A DNA stretch of 11,064 bases, taken from a bacterium (GTDB lineage Bacteria > UBP14 > UBA6098 > B30-G16). Positions within the stretch are counted from its first letter, which is position 1; each line of letters opens with the position of its first letter. Below, in pieces: positions 6,528 through 11,064 of the stretch. Where the stretch lies: the NCBI GenBank assembly GCA_030620455.1, contig JAUXEQ010000025.1, positions 1-11,064 on the forward strand. Reading direction: 5' to 3'. A model generated the notes under the pieces. That model was not told where the DNA came from and did not search any database. It saw only the letters and a program-made list of their open reading frames with translations. A program made the translations under genes and the position numbers.

Positions 6528-7612
6528 AAAGACCTGAAGACATTATCGAGAAAGTTGGTGTGATTCATATTCATACTAAGGATTCTGACGGTTCTAAAAC
6601 TCACCGGAAAATTATCGAAATGGGTAAGTCGTACGATCTCGATTTTTTAGTGTTTACTGATCATATGACATTAAAGCACAAACCGGTAGAAGGCTTATAT
6701 GGTAAGCTTTTGGTTATAGTGGGATATGAACATGAAGATCAGGATGGAATAAATCACTTCTTAATTTTTGGTGTTAATTCTGTATTGTCGCGGGATCTTT
6801 CGCCAAAACAATATGTTCACAGAGTAAAACAAGTCGGTGGATTGGGAATAATTGCACACCCAGATGAAGTAAGAGATTTCGAGAAATACCCACCTTTGCC
6901 GTGGACTGAATGGGAAACAGATGAGTTTCATGGCATCGAGATATGGAATCATATGTCAGAGTGGGTTGAAGGCTTAGCAAATGGGAATAAACTCAAATAT
7001 CTTTTTAAACCGAGGAGTTTATTAATATCTCCACCAAAGACAACACTTGAGAGATGGGATAGGCTTAATAAGCGAAGAAAGGTTGTAGGAATTGCCTCAG
7101 CGGATGCTCATGGTCACAAGGTCAGGATATGGGGACCGGTTTGGAAGACAGTTTTCCCTTACAAGGTAGAACTTAACTCATTAAGAACCCACGTGCTTTT
7201 AAAAAGACCTTATCCCAAAGATTTTCAGAAAGCCAGGCAGGAATTCTTCGAAGCGATTATGTCTTGCAGAGTTTTTATTTCAAATCATCGATGGGGTGAT
7301 GCTCGAGGTTTCAAATTTTGGGCGGAATCAGATAGAAATTTTGCCACAATAGGGGGAAGAATTGTTATAACTTCTAAATTGAAAATGTTTATTCGAGCTC
7401 CAAAGACTGGAAGGATTGTTTTAATTAGGAACGGAAAGGAAATTGAACACACAAACGATAGAAATGCAATTTTTCCGGTTAAATCACCGGGATTGTATAG
7501 AATTGAAGTTTGGATGGAAGATAAAGGATGGATTTTTACAAATCATATTAGAGTTGTTCCACCTTATAAAAGAACTAAGACGACTAAAAAGAGTATTAAA
7601 GGAAAGCAATGA
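6524..7612 (+). CDS. PHP-domain metallohydrolase with C-terminal beta-sandwich, substrate unknown
   Basis: The 362-residue protein starts at GTG. The PHP domain covers roughly residues 10-200 with its usual metal ligands: HIHTKDSDG (His15, His17, Asp22), FTDH (Asp46, His47), GYEHE (Glu69), His78, IIAHPDE (His112) and SADAHGH (Asp194, His196). PHP domains hold two or three metal ions and hydrolyse phosphoesters; relatives include histidinol phosphatases, nucleoside 3',5'-bisphosphate phosphatases and CehA-type hydrolases. After a linker (200-260), GDARGFKFWAESD (258-270) opens a beta-rich C-terminal domain. It ends with a characteristic YRIEVWMEDKGWIFTNHIRV stretch (325-344) and a Lys-rich tail. 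This architecture resembles uncharacterised PHP proteins. No signal peptide is seen. It overlaps both neighbours by 4 bp (GTGA upstream, ATGA downstream), so coupled expression with coaX and the second PHP protein is likely. Confidence 0.82.
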   Translation: MKRPEDIIEKVGVIHIHTKDSDGSKTHRKIIEMGKSYDLDFLVFTDHMTLKHKPVEGLYGKLLVIVGYEHEDQDGINHFLIFGVNSVLSRDLSPKQYVHRVKQVGGLGIIAHPDEVRDFEKYPPLPWTEWETDEFHGIEIWNHMSEWVEGLANGNKLKYLFKPRSLLISPPKTTLERWDRLNKRRKVVGIASADAHGHKVRIWGPVWKTVFPYKVELNSLRTHVLLKRPYPKDFQKARQEFFEAIMSCRVFISNHRWGDARGFKFWAESDRNFATIGGRIVITSKLKMFIRAPKTGRIVLIRNGKEIEHTNDRNAIFPVKSPGLYRIEVWMEDKGWIFTNHIRVVPPYKRTKTTKKSIKGKQ

Positions 7613-8436
7613 CAAATAATGATTTGAAAGAATTGCTATCCACAGATTGTCATATACATCCCTCATATTCTATTGATGCCAAAGGCTTTGCAGAGGAATT
7701 TGTTGAAAGTGCTATTAAAAAGAAATTGAAAAAAATTTGTTTCACGACTCACATCGATTTCAATCCTGTGAGGATAGCTATGGATCCTTTCATTAGAGTT
7801 AATGGAAATCTATATTTAACAACTGATAAAAGAGTAAAAATATATGTAGATGAAATCAATTTTCTCAAAGAAAAGTATCGGGATAAGATCGAAGTAGTTA
7901 TGGGTTTTGAATTCTCGTACGTACCGTCGATAAAAGGATTACTGGAGAGATTTATTGGGAAATTCAATCCGGAATTTACAATTGGCTCTATTCACTCTAT
8001 AAATTCAATAAATATAACGTCCCGAAGTGAACTCCCAGTCTGTCTCCGATGCTTTAAACCTGAGGATTTCATACCAAGATATTATAATAGCATAATCGAG
8101 CTTGAAGAAAGCGGATTGTTTACTGTAATTGGGCATTTTGATGGATACAAGAAATATCTTCAGGAAAAATGGGGAAAGGAAAGAATCGAGGATATTGAAT
8201 CAAAAATTCTACCGGAAGTTGCTCGAGAACTCGGTTCGATGAATTCAGCAATTGAAATAAATACTGCAGCAATTCGCAAGGGCTTAGGAAATCCCTATCC
8301 TGCGTTGCCAATTATTGGTATATTACTCGAGTATGGCGTGAAAATTGTTTGCATCGGTTCTGATGCTCATAGTCCAGAGTTTGTTGCTGCGAATTTTGAC
8401 AATGTGGCAAGCTTTTTTGAAAGGAGCGAACCATGA
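7609..8436 (+). CDS. PHP-domain phosphatase, histidinol-phosphatase (HisK)-like
   Basis: The 275-residue protein keeps the full PHP ligand set: DCHIHPSYSIDA (Asp13, His15, His17, Asp23), FTTH (His48), MGFEFS (Glu101), IGSIHS (His129), IGHFD (His176) and IGSDAH (Asp252, His254). The segment EINTAAIRKGLGNPYPALPI (216-235) before GSDAH is the arrangement of HisK-type histidinol phosphatases, which remove phosphate from L-histidinol phosphate in histidine synthesis. Length also fits that family. No other his gene is in view, and PHP proteins of this subgroup act on other phosphomonoesters too, so the substrate is uncertain. It has only the PHP motifs in common with the preceding PHP protein, so the pair is not a recent duplication. 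AAAGGA lies 5 nt before the ATG. It overlaps the genes on both sides by 4 bp (ATGA). Confidence 0.8.
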   Translation: MTNNDLKELLSTDCHIHPSYSIDAKGFAEEFVESAIKKKLKKICFTTHIDFNPVRIAMDPFIRVNGNLYLTTDKRVKIYVDEINFLKEKYRDKIEVVMGFEFSYVPSIKGLLERFIGKFNPEFTIGSIHSINSINITSRSELPVCLRCFKPEDFIPRYYNSIIELEESGLFTVIGHFDGYKKYLQEKWGKERIEDIESKILPEVARELGSMNSAIEINTAAIRKGLGNPYPALPIIGILLEYGVKIVCIGSDAHSPEFVAANFDNVASFFERSEP

Positions 8437-9284
8437 GTATCGATGATAGCTTTTATAAGAAAAGTGAATTCTGGGCAAATACCGAGCTTTCTGAATCCGA
8501 GGAGAGAGAACTGTTAAACTTCGCTATAATTACAGCATCCAAGGCAGGGAATATTTTGAAGCGTGGTTTTTTCAGCCACAAAGAAATAGCTCACAAATCC
8601 GAAAAGGAACTTGTAACAACTTCTGACATTGCCTCGGAGAAGTTCATCTTGTCTCGGATTTCCGAGTTTTATCCTTCTCACAACATTTTATCTGAGGAAC
8701 TTTCTCCGAACCAAGTGTTCGATGTGGAAAACCTATGGGTAGTCGATCCTCTCGATGGCACAAATAACTTTGCTCATGGATTTCCGCTGTTTTCGGTATC
8801 TATAGGTTATATACATCGAGGAAGACTTGTCCTCGGTGTTATTCGAGATCCTATTCGAGAAGAGACATTCAGTGCATCACAGCACTTTCCCGCGACTTTA
8901 AACTCCGAGATAATCTCGATCTCGGATATTAAAAACCTGTCCGACGCTCTTCTGGTTACCGGGTTCCCGTATGATGTAACTTCAGATGTAGAAAATAATA
9001 TTGATCATTTCAAAAGCTTTACTCCAAAAGTGCAAGGTATAAGGCGTTTAGGTTCAGCTGCTTTAGATCTTGTATTTGTAGCTTCCGGCAGACTCGATGG
9101 ATTTTGGGAACTGAAGCTCAAACCGTGGGATATGACTGCTGGTGCAATAATAGTTCGCAAAGCTGGTGGAATTGTATCTGATTTTGAAGGAAATCCGTGG
9201 CGTATCGATTCTGATAGGATTGTAACGGCAAATCCAATGCTTTTTCCGCAAATGATCGAGGTATTGAGGCAAAATGGATGTTAA
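8433..9284 (+). CDS. Inositol-monophosphatase-family phosphatase
   Basis: The 283-residue protein has all metal and lithium-site motifs of the IMPase fold. These are HKSEKELVTTSDIASE (residues 54-69, Asp65), ILSEE (85-89, Glu88), WVVDPLDGTNNFAHGFP (102-118, Asp105 and Asp108) and KPWDMTAGAIIVRKAGG (230-246, Asp233). It hydrolyses a phosphomonoester using Mg2+. Family members act on inositol phosphate, fructose bisphosphate, 3'-phosphoadenosine 5'-phosphate or histidinol phosphate, and the sequence does not settle which. The SuhB-type DPLDGTNNF form slightly favours an inositol-phosphate-like substrate. Two departures: the N-terminus carries about 20 extra polar residues before the first helix, and the usual GxGAxxNG turn is replaced by HFPATLNSE (151-159). 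AGGAG lies 6 nt before the ATG. It overlaps the PHP gene by 4 bp and the acyltransferase gene by 11 bp. Confidence 0.88.
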   Translation: MSIDDSFYKKSEFWANTELSESEERELLNFAIITASKAGNILKRGFFSHKEIAHKSEKELVTTSDIASEKFILSRISEFYPSHNILSEELSPNQVFDVENLWVVDPLDGTNNFAHGFPLFSVSIGYIHRGRLVLGVIRDPIREETFSASQHFPATLNSEIISISDIKNLSDALLVTGFPYDVTSDVENNIDHFKSFTPKVQGIRRLGSAALDLVFVASGRLDGFWELKLKPWDMTAGAIIVRKAGGIVSDFEGNPWRIDSDRIVTANPMLFPQMIEVLRQNGC

Positions 9285-9903
9285 GAATAAATATAGCAAA
9301 ACAGATAAGTTTTTATTTTTCCTTGCAAGGCATTTTTTGCCTAGTTTCGTCAGAATTCTGGGGAAAACGTGGAGGATAAAATTTTACGATCCTGAAAATT
9401 TTAAGTATAAAAAGACCATATATGCTTTTTGGCACCGATATTTAATTCCTTTTGGCTATGCATTTAGAAACCGAGGTGTCAAGTGTCTTGTGAGTTTCTC
9501 GAAAGAAGGAGAAGTCGTAACCAGAGCAATTAAGAAGCTTGGATATAAAGTCATACGAGGATCGTCAACAGTGGGAGCTTCAACAGCGTTACGAAAGATA
9601 GTTCATGAATTGCAAAACGACGGAATTGTAGCTATAACTCCAGATGGACCTATAGGTCCAGCTGAAAAAGTTAAACCCGGAACAGTTGCAGCAGCTCTAG
9701 TTGCTGGTGCGGAGATTATTGCTATTTCCATGGAAGTAAAACGCACAATTGCATTAAAAACGTGGGATAGACTTCTAATTCCACTGCCATTTGCAAAATT
9801 AAAAATTTTTATCAGCAAACCTATGAAATTCAGCAAGGATATGAACATTGAATGCATAGAAGAACAAATTCAGAATTGGCTTATTAAATACAGCGATAAG
9901 TAA
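9274..9903 (+). CDS. DUF374 / lysophospholipid-acyltransferase-like protein
   Basis: The 209-residue protein matches the DUF374 family. It shows YAFWHRYLIPF (residues 50-60), the SFSKEGE turn (74-80), LGYKVIRGSSTVGASTALRK (89-108), TPDGPIGPAEKVKPGTVAAA (122-141) and TWDRLLIPLPFAKLKIFISK (163-182). Relatives belong to the broad glycerolipid/lipid A acyltransferase group and are thought to transfer acyl chains onto lipids or lipid A at the inner membrane. The N-terminal region (12-30) is hydrophobic and may be a peripheral membrane anchor. Two conserved positions differ from the pattern I recall: the DGE motif reads EGE (Glu78), and the TPDGPRGP motif has Ile127 for Arg. The classic HX4D motif of PlsC is absent, as usual in this family. 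It starts inside the IMPase gene with GAGG 4 nt upstream, is the last gene of the plus-strand run, and ends 20 bp from the convergent M28 gene. No terminator is evident there. Confidence 0.82.
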   Translation: MDVKNKYSKTDKFLFFLARHFLPSFVRILGKTWRIKFYDPENFKYKKTIYAFWHRYLIPFGYAFRNRGVKCLVSFSKEGEVVTRAIKKLGYKVIRGSSTVGASTALRKIVHELQNDGIVAITPDGPIGPAEKVKPGTVAAALVAGAEIIAISMEVKRTIALKTWDRLLIPLPFAKLKIFISKPMKFSKDMNIECIEEQIQNWLIKYSDK

Positions 9904-9923
9904 CATAATACTGTCCGAAATGC

Positions 9924-10856
9924 TCATCGAGTAAGTAGCAGTGGATTGAAAATTAAATCTAATATAAGTTCCCCAATTTGATTAAGCGATGAAGCTGAGC
10001 ATTTATCCGGAGTATCCTCGAGCGTGTGCCAGTATGGATATTCAAAATCGATTAAATCTACTGCTTTAATACCCACAGCTGCCAGAGGATGATGATCGTC
10101 AATCATCCACGGACCAACCGAATCTACAAATGCTGGTAACCCTAAAAACTTAGCCCTTGCCCATATTGAATCGGTGACATTAGGAGCGAATCTTCTTTTT
10201 GAAAAGCCCTCTTTTGGAATCTTAAGGTCTTTATCGCCAATCATATCGAGTAGAACAGCATAATACGGTTTATTAGTAACCAGGTTCTTTGCATAGTATC
10301 TGCTGCCCATGAGATATCTGTCTAAGTCGCCTTCATGCCCATAGTCCTCTCCATCGAATAAGACTATATCCACCCCAAGTGGAGGTGAGTTGTGTTTTAG
10401 AATTTCTGCGAGGTGCATTAGCACTGCTACTCCAGAGGCACCGTCATTTGCACCTAAAATTGGTGTTTCCCAGTTAAGTGAGTCGGGGTCTCGGTCTGCC
10501 CAAGGTCTTGTGTCCCAATGAGCACAAAAGAGCACTCGTTTCTTGCTCTTAGAGTTAAACCGAGCTATAACATTCCCCATCGAGAGAATTTTTCCTTTGT
10601 AACCGGTTCCGGAAAATGATTGCACAATAGTTTCATCAGCCAAGGAATCCATGAAATCTCGCAGCCAATTCAGAACTGTATCGTGTACTGCGGTTCCTGG
10701 TGGTCGGGGACCGAAGTTGCATTGAGCTACTAAAAGTTTATATGCTCGTTCACCAGAAAAGGTGGGTTTCTCCACTTTTTTCGCACAGCTTATGGATACA
10801 AAAAACGATAAACAGATAAAAGCTATAATTGTTATTATAGTTATTTTCCGAAACAT
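9924..10856 (-). CDS. M28-family lipoprotein, glutaminyl-peptide cyclotransferase-like
   Basis: The 310-residue protein begins with a lipoprotein-type signal: Lys/Arg, a hydrophobic core (5-20) and SISC with Cys24 as the probable lipidated residue. The catalytic domain shows FCAHWDTRPWADRDP (110-124), PILGANDGASGVAVL (132-146, metal ligand Asp138), LFDGEDYG (166-173, Glu170/Asp171), YLMGSRYYAK (181-190), LLDMIGD (202-208, Asp204), IDDHHPL (252-258, Asp254) and YWHTLEDTPDKCS (275-287, metal ligand His277). This set is the glutaminyl cyclase version of the M28 fold: DDH, the Asp in LLDxIG and the Trp before the His ligand all match animal QC. It would therefore cyclise N-terminal Gln to pyroglutamate, or act as an aminopeptidase, on the periplasmic side of the envelope. 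It starts one base after the upstream kinase stop (TAATATG), with AAGG before it, so the two are co-transcribed. The fold is secure; cyclase versus peptidase is inference. Confidence 0.85.
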   Translation of the reverse strand: MFRKITIITIIAFICLSFFVSISCAKKVEKPTFSGERAYKLLVAQCNFGPRPPGTAVHDTVLNWLRDFMDSLADETIVQSFSGTGYKGKILSMGNVIARFNSKSKKRVLFCAHWDTRPWADRDPDSLNWETPILGANDGASGVAVLMHLAEILKHNSPPLGVDIVLFDGEDYGHEGDLDRYLMGSRYYAKNLVTNKPYYAVLLDMIGDKDLKIPKEGFSKRRFAPNVTDSIWARAKFLGLPAFVDSVGPWMIDDHHPLAAVGIKAVDLIDFEYPYWHTLEDTPDKCSASSLNQIGELILDLIFNPLLLTR

Positions 10857-10857
10857 A

Positions 10858-11064
10858 TTAAAACCTTGTCATTTCTCTTAATTTTTCGAGCCTGTTTTGA
10901 AATTCTATATCTGTTGCATTCATTAACCTATCGATCGAGAATCCCTCGATGCAAAAGCTTGCTGCAACAGTACCATAGACAAGACCAGTACGTATAGTTT
11001 CTTTTGTTAGCTGGTTTTCTCTCGATATATACCCCATCATTCCTCCGCCAAAGGAATCTCCAGC
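10858..11064 (-). CDS. PfkB/ribokinase-family sugar kinase, C-terminal end
   Basis: The minus strand is open from the right edge to a TAA at 10860-10858, giving the last 68 residues; the 5' part lies outside. The fragment opens with AGDSFGGGMMGYI, the second PfkB signature, where the Asp of (G)AGD is the catalytic base and the following glycines form the anion hole. ASFCIEGFSIDRLM follows, as in PfkB-family kinases, with a helical C-terminus ending in LREMTRF. The reaction would be ATP-dependent phosphorylation of a sugar or nucleoside; the substrate-recognition half is missing, so none can be named. An internal ATG at 11040 is not a likely start because the signature motif lies before it in frame. 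The M28 lipoprotein gene begins one base after the stop. Confidence 0.85.
   Translation of the reverse strand, partial: AGDSFGGGMMGYISRENQLTKETIRTGLVYGTVAASFCIEGFSIDRLMNATDIEFQNRLEKLREMTRF

Noticed and set aside
6524..8436. Tandem duplication of one PHP gene
   Set aside because: The two proteins share only PHP metal motifs; lengths, spacing between motifs and C-termini differ, so they are distinct subfamilies.
9895..9960. Bidirectional terminator between the convergent DUF374 and M28 genes
   Set aside because: Only 3-4-bp stems can be drawn (for example TGCT with AGCA) and no T-run follows on either strand.
10858..11040. Stand-alone 60-residue protein starting at the ATG at 11040
   Set aside because: The frame is open upstream to the window edge and encodes the AGDSFGGG signature, so this is the tail of a PfkB kinase.
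1..11064. Defence system, CRISPR, prophage or IS element
   Set aside because: No repeat-spacer pattern, transposase, integrase, toxin-antitoxin pair or nuclease-type defence gene is visible; nearly all the sequence is explained by housekeeping-type genes.

Overview
The window looks like an ordinary chromosomal stretch from an AT-rich (by eye, high-thirties % GC), Gram-negative-type bacterium. The double envelope is inferred from an Mla-type lipid-transport module (MlaE, MlaF, MlaD), a lipoprotein and a DUF374 acyltransferase. Several genes have good Shine-Dalgarno sequences (GGAGG or AAGGAG 5-7 nt before the start), which argues against a typical Bacteroidota. HprK, type III pantothenate kinase and a repeat-bearing MlaD together would fit an FCB-type or candidate-phylum lineage (Cloacimonadota, Marinimicrobia, WOR-3 and similar), but this placement is weak. 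I see no IS elements, phage genes, CRISPR arrays, tRNAs or rRNAs.

Layout. (1) Positions 1-763, minus strand: the N-terminal part of an oligopeptidase B, running off the left edge. (2) Positions 764-1043: a very AT-rich divergent intergenic region. (3) Positions 1044-4647, plus strand: an ExoA-like membrane glycosyltransferase, HPr kinase/phosphorylase, then the permease and ATPase of an Mla-type lipid transporter. The last three are nearly overlapping. (4) Positions 4648-4753: a gap with a short palindrome followed by seven T residues and a possible promoter. (5) Positions 4754-9903, plus strand: MlaD, type III pantothenate kinase, two different PHP-domain proteins in tandem, an inositol-monophosphatase-family enzyme and a DUF374 acyltransferase. 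From coaX onward every junction overlaps by 4-11 bp, so these five genes are probably translationally coupled. (6) Positions 9924-11064, minus strand and convergent: a glutaminyl-cyclase-like M28 lipoprotein, preceded by the C-terminal end of a PfkB-family sugar kinase that runs off the right edge.

How the genes may work together. MlaE, MlaF and MlaD would form an inner-membrane lipid transporter with a periplasmic substrate-binding ring. The glycosyltransferase and DUF374 protein also point to envelope building. CoaX supplies the first step of CoA synthesis. The two PHP proteins and the IMPase are probably phosphoester hydrolases of unproven substrate. HprK sits directly against the lipid-transport genes with no PTS gene in view, which is the most suggestive contextual oddity.

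No clearly new system is evident. The points most worth a second look are the exact 34-residue repeat in MlaD, the hprK-mla linkage, a possible internal terminator/promoter splitting mlaEF from mlaD, and single-residue departures in normally conserved motifs of CoaX, the ExoA-like enzyme and the DUF374 protein.
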